64,000 bases of DNA from PALSA-129 sp050014595. GTDB lineage: Bacteria > Acidobacteriota > Terriglobia > Bryobacterales > Bryobacteraceae. Below, piece after piece: positions 51,407 through 59,322 of the stretch (positions within the stretch are counted from its first letter, which is position 1; each line of letters starts with the position of its first letter). Under the pieces are notes generated by a model, which did not search any database, was not told the DNA's origin, and saw only the letters and a program-made list of their open reading frames with translations. The stretch is taken from assembly GCA_050014595.1 (NCBI GenBank), contig JBEKDA010000021.1, forward strand, positions 1 to 64,000, written 5' to 3'. Made by a program: the position numbers and the translations under genes.

Positions 51407-52084
51407 TCAGTCGTGGAGGACAACATTCAGCAACGAACTGTGAACATATAGTCCGCCGTTGTAGTCGATGAAGCCCAATTTGCGAAACCGGTTCATGAAA
51501 AAGTTGACTCTTGCGCGCGTCGTGCCAATGATCTCGGCCAACGTTTCCTGGCTGATCTTGGCAATCACCGGCTCCGGTTTGCCTTCCTTCCCGAAGTTCG
51601 CCAGCAGCAGAAGCACCCGCGCCAGCCGCTTTTCACTGGAGTTGAAGAGCTGGTCTACCAGGTCCTCCTGAATGCGAATGTTGCGGGAGAGCAGATAGTG
51701 CAGGAACAACTCAGAAAAGACCGGCTCATCGCGGAGCACCCGGATCATCTCCGATTTCTCCAGCCGCAGGGCCGCGCAGTCGGTCAGCGCGATGGCCGTG
51801 GCCATGCGCTTGACCTGCCCGGCCAGGCAACTCTCGCCGACGAAGTCGCCCGCCTCCAAAATGGCGATGACCGCCTCTTTGCCTTGCGTGGAAACGACGG
51901 TAATCTTGAGCTTGCCGTTCTGGATATAGAAGATGGCGTCCGCCGGGTCACCCTGCGAGAACACCACTTGGCCCTTCCGGTAGTCCATGATGTTCCTGCC
52001 CGCGCCGACCTTGGCCAGGAAGATCTTGGGATCGAAGGGCGGCTTTGGCCCCTCCTTCGGTTGGACACTCGCCAGGATTCCCAT
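51407..52084 (-). CDS. Crp/Fnr family transcriptional regulator
   Basis: A 225-residue protein from the ATG at 52084 (RBS GGAGGA upstream). The cyclic-nucleotide-binding-type domain has GQVVFSQGDPADAIFYIQNGKLKITVVSTQGKEAVIAIL. The C-terminal winged helix is ISQETLAEIIGTTRARVNFFMNRFRKLGFIDYNG. There is no FNR-type Cys cluster. It lies near the second respiratory operon but separated by decayed DNA. Its effector is unknown. Confidence 0.9.
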   Translation of the reverse strand: MGILASVQPKEGPKPPFDPKIFLAKVGAGRNIMDYRKGQVVFSQGDPADAIFYIQNGKLKITVVSTQGKEAVIAILEAGDFVGESCLAGQVKRMATAIALTDCAALRLEKSEMIRVLRDEPVFSELFLHYLLSRNIRIQEDLVDQLFNSSEKRLARVLLLLANFGKEGKPEPVIAKISQETLAEIIGTTRARVNFFMNRFRKLGFIDYNGGLYVHSSLLNVVLHD

Positions 52085-52320
52085 TTTGAATATCCTCCGG
52101 CGATATTCTCCCACTCTTCCGTTCCGGCCTCAAGGGTTATAGGAGTTTAATATCTGATAGACTTTTTTCTGTTGCATTCCTCGACACATAGTGCCATTCA
52201 TGTCGAAGGAAGACCTGGGACTCTACCGTTGAAGTAGCTGTGGTTATCGTCACCGATTCTCAGCGCAAAGACGCGTCGATGTCAAAAGCGGCCTTGGTCC
52301 CAGGTCCTAACGGAAGAAGG
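52085..52320. other. Intergenic region after the Crp-type regulator; nothing recognised
   Basis: About 236 bp of AT-richer sequence with no supported gene or repeat. The upstream side contains the ribosome site of the Crp-type gene. Confidence 0.35.
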
Positions 52321-52539
52321 CTACTGGTGAAAGGCCTCGATCAGGCCTGTGTTGAAGGCTTGGGCCAGGGATACTTCCCGCAAGTGCAATGCGTCCAACT
52401 CAACTACGGGCTTCCGCTCTGCCCATCCGTTGGGACGTGCCCGAAAGCGCACCCAGCCAATGTTCCGGGACCAGGCGATCCACTGATCGTCGTGGTCGAT
52501 GTCACGGTACAGTTTTGCCTCTAGCTGATCCATCCTCAT
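52321..52539 (-). CDS. Small hypothetical protein (72 aa)
   Basis: A 72-residue protein (ATG 52539 or 52533) with the pattern YRDIDHDDQWIAWSRNIGWVRFRARPNGW ... LDALHLREVSLAQAFNTGLIEAF, seen in a family of small proteins of unknown function in soil bacteria. The frame is open further upstream only because it runs by chance into the duplicated cytochrome fragment. Confidence 0.5.
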   Translation of the reverse strand: MRMDQLEAKLYRDIDHDDQWIAWSRNIGWVRFRARPNGWAERKPVVELDALHLREVSLAQAFNTGLIEAFHQ

Positions 52540-52674
52540 TTGTGGCCTGCTTGCGCCCCTGGATGAGGGTCTTGCACGCTCCATACTGGCACGGTTGGCG
52601 GGGCTGTGACTGTACAATATTGGCCACTGGCGGAGTTCTTGAACCCCAAATGCCTTCTTCCGGTCCTGCCGGCT

Positions 52675-52985
52675 CCAGGCGTCTTTCTTCTTTTGCAGCG
52701 ACCAAAGATAGTCGGCGATGCGATGAATGTCTTCATCCGCCAGGACGCTTTTCCAGGGAGGCATGTATAACGGCGCGGCCGGCCTGGCCGCATTCTCGAC
52801 GGGCGGCAATACTCGGCCCCCATAATGTGGACCCATGGCGGCGCCAACGCCCAACCCGGGCCGCGGAAGAATGTTCCGACGACGATCAGGACCACATTGA
52901 CCACCACGAAGAGCGTGAGCGCCCGGATGGCCCACTTGTGATCGGCCGGCCGCCGGCTGGGATTGGAATCGATGTAAGGGAATGG
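52675..52985 (-). pseudogene. Truncated duplicate of the cytochrome b / hexaheme c junction
   Basis: 52675-52808 is about 90% identical to the 3' end of the hexaheme cytochrome gene (from 53942). 52810-52985 is about 95% identical to the 3' end of the cytochrome b gene (from 55330). The intervening about 1.25 kb of the hexaheme gene is missing and the stop is lost. It encodes pieces such as LYMPPWKSVLADEDIHRIADYLW in one frame. This is a partial duplication of the adjacent respiratory operon with an internal deletion. Confidence 0.9.
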
Positions 52986-53066
52986 CCGACAATTTCCGTG
53001 CACTACCGCAATACGCCTCCGGAACCGCGCGAGGTATGGCAAACTATACGGGGAGGAGATAACCGC

Positions 53067-53550
53067 TTGGACGGACGTGGCTCACTGGCACCCGTACCTT
53101 CGCATCGAGATCCCCTTCTTGGTGAGATTGTGCGTCGTCTTACCGAGGTTTATCGCCCAAAGCGGATTTATCTCTTCGGTTCGACAGCACGCGGCGATGC
53201 TGGACCCGATAGCGACTACGATCTGATGATCGTTTTACCCGACGACGCGCCAGTAGATAAGGAATGCTGCTCTATGCAGCCTGATCCGATCCGCGTCGAA
53301 GAAACCCTTGCCTGGGTGAAAAAGAGCCGCAAGGACTTGTGGCGTGCGGAGAGCCTGCTTACGCTTGACCCTCCCGACACGGAGGATTGCCTGTTCTACT
53401 CACCAGCAGGCGGTTGAGAAGTCGCTGAAGGCATTTCTGGTTTGGCGGGACCAATCGTTTCGGCGCACGCACGATTTGGTGGAACTCACCCGGCAGTGTG
53501 TGGATTTGGAACCAACCTTGGGTGATGTTATGAGCGGCTTGGGACCGTAG
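53067..53550 (+). pseudogene. Decayed MNT-HEPN toxin-antitoxin pair
   Basis: From a TTG at 53067 with RBS GGGGAGGAG. The first part is a minimal nucleotidyltransferase (IYLFGSTARGDAGPDSDYDLMIVLPDDAP, with GS and DxD motifs), cut off early. It is joined in frame to the start of a HEPN domain (about 53274, VEETLAWVKKSRKDLWRAESLL). A frameshift near 53400 moves the HEPN remainder (HQQAVEKSLKAFLVWRDQSFRRTHDLVEL) to another frame. Two lesions make both proteins non-functional. Confidence 0.85.
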
Positions 53551-53938
53551 ACGAGATTTGCGTGGGAGTTTCGCTATCCCCCGGCGAGTCCGCATTGCCA
53601 ACCGTCTAGATGGCTCGCGGATGGACGGCCAGGGTCAGAGAGGTACTGGAAGCGGTAGAGCGAACCATTCCTCCGGTAGGCCCGCTGTAATAGTCGGCAC
53701 GACCCCATTCCCCACCCTTGGGCAAGCGGTACTGGGTGCGCGACGTAAAAGTGGGACTCCGGCTGGTTTGTATCAGGGCACGGCCTTTAGCCGTGCCGCA
53801 AGTCGCCGCACCAGAGGCTTTAGCCACTGTGAATTTTCCGGGCACCACAGGGGTTTTATGTCGCACACCCAGCGGTACTCGTCGTCTGGCGCGGGCCGTG
53901 ATGATATGCCTCCACCGGCACCTTAGCCTCGCTCCCCC
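53551..53938. other. Intergenic region with a REP-like hairpin
   Basis: A 388-bp stretch with no supported gene. It includes a hairpin GGCACGGC-CTTTA-GCCGTGCC (about 53777-53797), similar in style to the intergenic hairpins elsewhere. It lies downstream of the respiratory operon and may cap its transcript, though no T-tract follows. Confidence 0.4.
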
Positions 53939-55327
53939 CTACCAGGCGTCCTTCTTCTTTTGCAGCGACCAGAGATAGTCGGCGATGCGATGGATGTCTT
54001 CATCCGTCAGGACGGTTTTCCAGGGAGGCATGTATAGCGGCGCGGCCGGCCTGGCCGTACTCTCGACGGGCGGCACCTTGCCGTTTTGGATAATCTTGAT
54101 CACCTCTTCCTTGGTGTAGTCGTCCGAGGCGTGGAGCAGGGAAGGGACCTCGCCGCCCTGGCTATTGGGATTGGGAACGCCGCCTTGCAGTTGCAGGCCG
54201 TGGCAGCCTACGCATCCGAATCGGGCGAAACTCTGCTTGCCGGCCTCGATGGCGGCGTCTTGCGGTGTCAGCGGCCTGGTCCGCTGCGAGAGGATGGACT
54301 GCGCATCTTCGGCGGTGGCGGAGGCCATGAAAGCGATAATCGCCTTTCTGGCGTTGGTCTCCAGATCGTAGGCCGGCATGATGCTCCCCGGATAGATGAG
54401 CTGGGGGTTCACCAGTTGCTCGTCCAGCCAGCCGGGAGAGTGCTGCTTGGCGACTTGCGCCAGATCGGGCCCGTTCTTGGCCCCCACTCCGCCGATGCTG
54501 TGGCACGCGATGCAGTTCTTTTCGACGAACAACTCTCGTCCATAGCCGGCGCTGGGGATCAGCCGCACGCTCGAGTAGTAGGTTCCCATCTGTTCGCTGG
54601 TCAGCGACAGCATGTAGAAGGTCAGAGCCCGCGCCTGCTCTTTCGTGAAATGGAAATTGGGCATGGGCGAGTTGCGCGATACGGCATTGGGGTCCAGGAA
54701 ATGCCGCTCGAGCCACTCCGGAAACCGGCGGATGGCGCCTTCTTCGGTCAGGTCCGGACCGATGGTCCCACCCACGCCGTTTAACTTATGACATCCGCGG
54801 CACCCCTGCGTTTCGAACAGGCGGCGGCCGTCCGCCAGCTCCGGCACGCCGGGAACCTCACCTTCTTTATGGCACCGCCCGCAGGAAGCGCGGATGTATT
54901 CCTTGGGCAGCAGCGGCTCCTGCCAGAACGGCACCATTCCGTGCGCGTTCTGCTTGTCGGTGGCAAGCCCCTGCCCGCCGTGGCAGACGGTGCAGCCGAA
55001 CTTGGCGGGGACGTGCGGAGCCAGGTTGGCGTGAAAGGCGAACGGCTGCGGAGCATTCTTCATGGTCGGGTCTTCCACGCCCAGGTGGCAGGTGGTGCAG
55101 CGGTCGACGCGCTGCAACCCGGGCAGCAAATCCTGCCGGATGACCAGGGCTGCGTTCACCACGTCGCTCTTGGCCGCGGCGTTCGGTTCGCCCACCGCTT
55201 CCAGCCGGTGGAACTCCTGCTGGTAGGTTTTCCACGTGGGGGAGGCGGCTTGCCAGATGGCCCCCAGCATCAGAGCCAGCACGATCATGCTCAACGCGAA
55301 GAAGAACTGCGGCAGTCTCCGTTCCAT
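53939..55327 (-). CDS. Membrane-anchored hexaheme c-type cytochrome
   Basis: A 462-residue protein. An N-terminal membrane helix (about 7-28) is followed by six CXXCH sites at C77, C112, C149, C176, C272 and C372. The last three lie in class I cytochrome-c-like modules (RRLFETQGCRGCHKLNGVGG, RELFVEKNCIACHSIGGVG, KQSFARFGCVGCHG). It begins right after the cytochrome b stop with no gap, so it likely serves as the electron-accepting c subunit in place of cytochrome c1. It is the last gene of the operon. A damaged copy of its 3' end is at 52675. Confidence 0.92.
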   Translation of the reverse strand: MERRLPQFFFALSMIVLALMLGAIWQAASPTWKTYQQEFHRLEAVGEPNAAAKSDVVNAALVIRQDLLPGLQRVDRCTTCHLGVEDPTMKNAPQPFAFHANLAPHVPAKFGCTVCHGGQGLATDKQNAHGMVPFWQEPLLPKEYIRASCGRCHKEGEVPGVPELADGRRLFETQGCRGCHKLNGVGGTIGPDLTEEGAIRRFPEWLERHFLDPNAVSRNSPMPNFHFTKEQARALTFYMLSLTSEQMGTYYSSVRLIPSAGYGRELFVEKNCIACHSIGGVGAKNGPDLAQVAKQHSPGWLDEQLVNPQLIYPGSIMPAYDLETNARKAIIAFMASATAEDAQSILSQRTRPLTPQDAAIEAGKQSFARFGCVGCHGLQLQGGVPNPNSQGGEVPSLLHASDDYTKEEVIKIIQNGKVPPVESTARPAAPLYMPPWKTVLTDEDIHRIADYLWSLQKKKDAW

Positions 55328-56611
55328 TTACTCGGCCCCCGTAATGTGGACCCATGGCGGCACCAACGCCCAACCCGGGCCGCGGAAGAATGTTCCGACG
55401 ACGATCAGGACCACATTGACCACCACGAAGAGCGTGAACGCCCGGATGGCCCACTTGCGATCGGCCGGCCGCCGGCTGGGATTCGAGTCGATGTAGGGAA
55501 TGGCAATCAGCGCCAGCACCGCCAGCGTAGGCACGATCACGCCGCCCAGCAGCGCCGAGTGGCTGACCAGTTCCTGGAGACCAAGAAAATACCATGGAGC
55601 CTTCGCCGGGTTAGGTGTTTTCGCCGGGTTGGCTAACTCCTCCAGCGGCGCTTTCCAGAAGAGCGAAACCGCCATCACGGTGGCAACCGTCACCAGCAAA
55701 GCGATGCCCTCGCGGAAAAAGGCATACGGATAGGAAAAAACCGTGTCTTCCTCCTCCTCCATGCTCACGGTTTCGAAAATGGGTTTGCCGGTCACCACCT
55801 CCATCAGGCCATAAGTCTTGTCCTGGGAAGCCGGAACCGCCGCCAGTGCGGCACTGGTGTCGGGCGCTCCTATAGTGACCAACTGCGCGGACTTTTCCTC
55901 CTGCAACTTCCACACCGGCCGCGAGAGCCCTCCATCCTTGCGGACCCGCCAGAAGTGCACCATGGTCAGCAGCGTCATGAGCGCCGGCAGCACCGCCACA
56001 TGCAGCACGTAGAAGCGCAGCAACGCCGACTCGCCCACCGCGTGGCCTCCCAGCAGCAGCTCGCGAATTTTTGCGCCCATCAGCGGAGCGTAACTGCCGA
56101 TGTTGGTCCCCACCGTGATGGCCCAGAAGGCGAGCTGGTCCCACGGCAGTAGATAGCCCGTGAACGACAGCCCCAGGGTGAGCAGGAACAGCACCACCCC
56201 AATCACCCAGTTGAACTGTCGCGGCCGCTTGTACGACCCCGTGTAAAACACGCGGCACATGTGCAGGAAGACGCAAATCACCATGCCGTGGGCCGACCAC
56301 CGGTGCATGTTGCGCAGAAAGGTCCCCAGGTAAACCACAAACTGGAGGTCCTTCATGTCCTGGTATGCCTGCGGCGACTGGGGACGGTAGTAGATCATCA
56401 GCGCCACCCCGGTGGTGACCAGGATCAGAAAGAGGAAGAACGTGATGAACCCCAGGTAGAACGTGTGCTTCACCTTGAGATTCTCTTTCTTCACTTTGGC
56501 GGGGTGAATGTGCAGCCACACGTTGAGGAAGATCAGTTCGGACTTCCCCTTGTCCGTGGACAGCGGGTCCCGCCGAACGACGGACTGCCAGGCCTCTCGT
56601 AACGGATTCAT
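55328..56611 (-). CDS. Cytochrome b (b6-like, fused with subunit IV-like C-terminus)
   Basis: A 427-residue quinol-oxidising cytochrome b with about eight membrane helices. Heme ligands are His103/His117 (13 between) and His204/His219 (14 between); the 14-residue spacing is the b6f/menaquinol-type signature. In the Qo loop the usual PEWY is replaced by APWY (residues 338-341, NPAKAPWYFLGLQEL), lacking the Glu. A Glu-rich stretch (284-289) lies between the two halves. It works with the Rieske and hexaheme proteins in an inner-membrane quinol:cytochrome c complex. The start overlaps the Rieske stop. Confidence 0.93.
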   Translation of the reverse strand: MNPLREAWQSVVRRDPLSTDKGKSELIFLNVWLHIHPAKVKKENLKVKHTFYLGFITFFLFLILVTTGVALMIYYRPQSPQAYQDMKDLQFVVYLGTFLRNMHRWSAHGMVICVFLHMCRVFYTGSYKRPRQFNWVIGVVLFLLTLGLSFTGYLLPWDQLAFWAITVGTNIGSYAPLMGAKIRELLLGGHAVGESALLRFYVLHVAVLPALMTLLTMVHFWRVRKDGGLSRPVWKLQEEKSAQLVTIGAPDTSAALAAVPASQDKTYGLMEVVTGKPIFETVSMEEEEDTVFSYPYAFFREGIALLVTVATVMAVSLFWKAPLEELANPAKTPNPAKAPWYFLGLQELVSHSALLGGVIVPTLAVLALIAIPYIDSNPSRRPADRKWAIRAFTLFVVVNVVLIVVGTFFRGPGWALVPPWVHITGAE

Positions 56612-57069
56612 GATGCCACCATAAGGCGATAGTTGGCGGGGACGGCGCGGTCCTTATCCACCATTAGTTGCCCGTCGCGGGCCAAAGTCACTTCGAACCA
56701 CTCGAGCGGCCTGGGCGCGGGGCCGTGTTGCACCGTGCCATCGGCGTTGAACACGCTGCCGTGGCACGGACAATGGAAGCGCTCATCGCTCTGGAAATAC
56801 CCCACCGTGCAGCCGAGGTGGGTGCAGACGGCGCTGGCCACCGCGAAACCTTTTTCAGGGTCGCGGAACACGAAGATTTTTTCTTCCGCCAGGAACGTGG
56901 GAGGGCCGTAAGAGAAATCCGCGGGGTTGCCGATCTTGAAGGTCTGCGGCGGCTCGTAAAACACGCTCGGCGTCAGGAACCGCACCACCGCTCCCAGGCT
57001 CACGCCGATGGCGGAGCACACGGCGACCAGCCCGGCCGTGCCCCAACTCACAAAGGATCGTCGCTTCAC
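56608..57069 (-). CDS. Rieske [2Fe-2S] protein of the cytochrome b complex
   Basis: The GTG at 57069 overlaps the upstream stop and gives 153 residues. An RR-type (Tat) N-terminal anchor (KRRSFVSWGTAGLVAVCSAIGV) is followed by the Rieske fold with cluster ligands C82-T-H84 (CTHLGC, C87) and C100-P-C102-H103 (CPCHGS). C87 and C102 would form the usual disulfide. Starts and stops overlap with both neighbours, so it is strictly coupled to cytochrome b. Confidence 0.95.
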   Translation of the reverse strand: MKRRSFVSWGTAGLVAVCSAIGVSLGAVVRFLTPSVFYEPPQTFKIGNPADFSYGPPTFLAEEKIFVFRDPEKGFAVASAVCTHLGCTVGYFQSDERFHCPCHGSVFNADGTVQHGPAPRPLEWFEVTLARDGQLMVDKDRAVPANYRLMVAS

Positions 57070-58904
57070 TCGAATACCTCCCGCTCCTGCTGCTCCAGGG
57101 CCTCCATGGTGATGGCATGGGTAGGGCACCGCTGGGCGCAGAGCGCGCAGCGAATACACTTCTCTTCGTTCTTGATGATGGCGCCCGCCTGGCCCGCGGG
57201 AAGTTCCGCGGCGGACACACCGTAGCGGCTTCGAATCAGGGCGTCGTACCGCTCATCGCCTTGCACTTGGGTCAGATCCACCAGTCGCAGGCAGTTTTCC
57301 GGGCAGACATCCACGCATCCGGCACACAGGATGCATTTCGAGCCGTCGAAAATCGTGTTGACCTGGCATTTCAGGCAGCGCAGCCCTTCCGCCCGTCCCT
57401 GCGCCTCATCGAATCCCAGGTCCACCTCGGCGATCCCGATGCGGCGGTTGGCCGGCAGCACCGGCATGGTCTGCCGCGGAATACCCAGGAAGCCGCGCGG
57501 CATCTCCCAGTTGTTGAATATGCGGAAGCGGCTCAGCACGGTCTTCGTGCTCGTCCCGTGGAAATGGACGTGTATCGACCGGGCCGCGCGATGCCCGTTG
57601 GCCACGGCTTCCACCAGCACGCGCGGTCCAAACGCCACGTCGCCGCCCGCGAAAACACCCGGAACGGTCGTCATCAGATTTTCGTCGATTTTGAGAATTC
57701 CGCGCGGCGTCACCTGGACCTCTTTGTCGCCGCCCAGGAAGGACAGGTCCGCCTGCTGTCCGATGGCGAGGACCACGGTGTCGCACGGGATCACCTTCTC
57801 TTCGTCGCTGAAGGCCGGGTTGAAGCGCCCGTTTTCGTCGAAGACCGAGACGCAGGCGCGCACCTTGAGCCCCGTCACCACGCCGTCCGCGCCGACGATC
57901 TCCTTCGGCCCCCACCCGTTGTCCACCGCGATGCCTTCGTGTTCGGCTTCGTGGACTTCGCTTTGCCAGGCGGGCATCTGCTGTCGCGATTCCAGGCTCA
58001 CCAGGCATACCTGCTCGGCGCCCGACCGCAGCGCCATGCGAGCCGCGTCCAAGGCCGGCTGCAAGCTCTCCGCGCCGGATTCGGCCGCGCCCGATTGCCA
58101 CGTCTCCTGCACCAACCGCACCGCCGCGCGCGCCACGTCGATGGCCACGTTGCCGCCGCCCACCACCACCACCCGCTTTCCCAGTTCGATTTCGTAACCC
58201 AGGTTGACGTTGATCAGGAAATCGATGCCGTTGTAAACTCCCGCCAGGTGCGCGCCCGGAATATTCAGTTCGCGGCCCTTGTTGAGGCCTGTCGCCAGCA
58301 GCACCGCGTCGAACCGGGAGCGCAGTTCGGAAAACGAAATGTCACGCCCCACCGTCACCCGCGTGTGCAGGGTCACCCCCATGGCCAGGATGTTATCGAC
58401 TTCCATCTTGATGATTTCCCGGGGAAGCCGGAAGTGGGGAATGCCCAGGTAGAGCATCCCCCCCGGGACCGGCGCTGACTCGAAGACTTCTACCGAGTAC
58501 CCCAACAGCGCCAGGTCGTGAGCGCAGGTGAGACCACACACACCCGCCCCCACAATGGCAACGCTCATTCCACGCTTCGGCGCGGGCGTCAAGCGCTTGC
58601 GCGCCGGGTCGTGTCCGGCGCCCAGGTTGTGCCGCTCGGTGGCGTACCGCTTGAGCGCGCAGATGGCCAGGGGCTCGTCGATCTTGCCGCGCCGGCAGGC
58701 ATCTTCGCAAGGGTGCGCACAGATCCGTCCCAGCACGTAGGCGAACGGATTCGGGGCGCGGGCCAGAAGATAGGCCTCTTCATCCTGGGATATCCCGATG
58801 GCTTGCACGTACCGCCCGCATTCCGTGTGGATGGGGCAGGCGGTACGGCACGGAATGTTCCGGTTGAAGTACTCCTGGTCCGGGACCGTTACGCTATAGC
58901 GCAT
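57066..58904 (-). CDS. GltD-like FAD/NAD(P)-binding iron-sulfur oxidoreductase
   Basis: A 612-residue protein. An N-terminal Cys-rich Fe-S domain (C19, C23, C29, then C62, C66, C70) precedes two dinucleotide-binding folds: VAIVGAGVCGLTCAHDLALLG for FAD (about 114-134) and VVVVGGGNVAIDVARAA for NAD(P) (about 245). C-terminal ferredoxin-like clusters are CILCAGCVDVCPENC and CIRCALCAQRCPTH. It resembles the beta subunit of glutamate synthase, DsrL, and the NAD(P) oxidoreductases of some Rieske/cytochrome b complexes. Its place next to the Rieske gene suggests it links NAD(P) to the membrane complex. Confidence 0.9.
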   Translation of the reverse strand: MRYSVTVPDQEYFNRNIPCRTACPIHTECGRYVQAIGISQDEEAYLLARAPNPFAYVLGRICAHPCEDACRRGKIDEPLAICALKRYATERHNLGAGHDPARKRLTPAPKRGMSVAIVGAGVCGLTCAHDLALLGYSVEVFESAPVPGGMLYLGIPHFRLPREIIKMEVDNILAMGVTLHTRVTVGRDISFSELRSRFDAVLLATGLNKGRELNIPGAHLAGVYNGIDFLINVNLGYEIELGKRVVVVGGGNVAIDVARAAVRLVQETWQSGAAESGAESLQPALDAARMALRSGAEQVCLVSLESRQQMPAWQSEVHEAEHEGIAVDNGWGPKEIVGADGVVTGLKVRACVSVFDENGRFNPAFSDEEKVIPCDTVVLAIGQQADLSFLGGDKEVQVTPRGILKIDENLMTTVPGVFAGGDVAFGPRVLVEAVANGHRAARSIHVHFHGTSTKTVLSRFRIFNNWEMPRGFLGIPRQTMPVLPANRRIGIAEVDLGFDEAQGRAEGLRCLKCQVNTIFDGSKCILCAGCVDVCPENCLRLVDLTQVQGDERYDALIRSRYGVSAAELPAGQAGAIIKNEEKCIRCALCAQRCPTHAITMEALEQQEREVFE

Positions 58905-58916
58905 GGCGGCTTCCCG

Positions 58917-59315
58917 TTACTGCTTCTTCAGCTTCTCGATTTCTTCATCGCTCAAGGCCGGGAAGAAGGCTTTGGGGTTCTTGTCCTTTCGCTCGGTCTG
59001 GTCGAAAACCAGGAACTCGAAGATTTGTTTTCCCTGGGCGTCGCTGATGCCGGAGTTGGGCTTGTGCATCATGCGTTTGACGTAGCGCTCCCATTCGTCG
59101 CGCTTCATCATGGTGTTGATGGGCCGCGCGATGGTGTGGCACTTCGAGCATTTGGTGCTAAACACCTTATAGGCCGCCTGCTGGGGAGCCGGATAGGCGC
59201 CTACATCGATCTTGTCCGGCCCCTTATCCTGTGGAAGCACCACGTTGCTGGTCTGCGCCGCCAGTGCCAGGGGCGCCAGCATCATCATTCTCTGGATTAG
59301 TTTTTTCACGTTCAT
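58917..59315 (-). CDS. Small monoheme c-type cytochrome
   Basis: A 132-residue exported protein (signal peptide to about residue 21). One heme site, C56-SKCH, is followed by an all-helical segment (IARPINTMMKRDEWERYVKRMMHKP). A C-terminal Lys/Glu-rich tail (SDEEIEKLKKQ) completes it. It lies between the cytochrome-porin fusion and the Fe-S flavoprotein, so it is the obvious periplasmic shuttle for the complex. It has little resemblance to standard cytochrome c551. Confidence 0.85.
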   Translation of the reverse strand: MNVKKLIQRMMMLAPLALAAQTSNVVLPQDKGPDKIDVGAYPAPQQAAYKVFSTKCSKCHTIARPINTMMKRDEWERYVKRMMHKPNSGISDAQGKQIFEFLVFDQTERKDKNPKAFFPALSDEEIEKLKKQ

Positions 59316-59322
59316 AACTCCT

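Noticed and set aside
52389..53417. 342-residue plus-strand ORF
   Set aside because: Its first two thirds run antisense through the duplicated cytochrome fragment; only the last part (from about 53067) is MNT-HEPN material.
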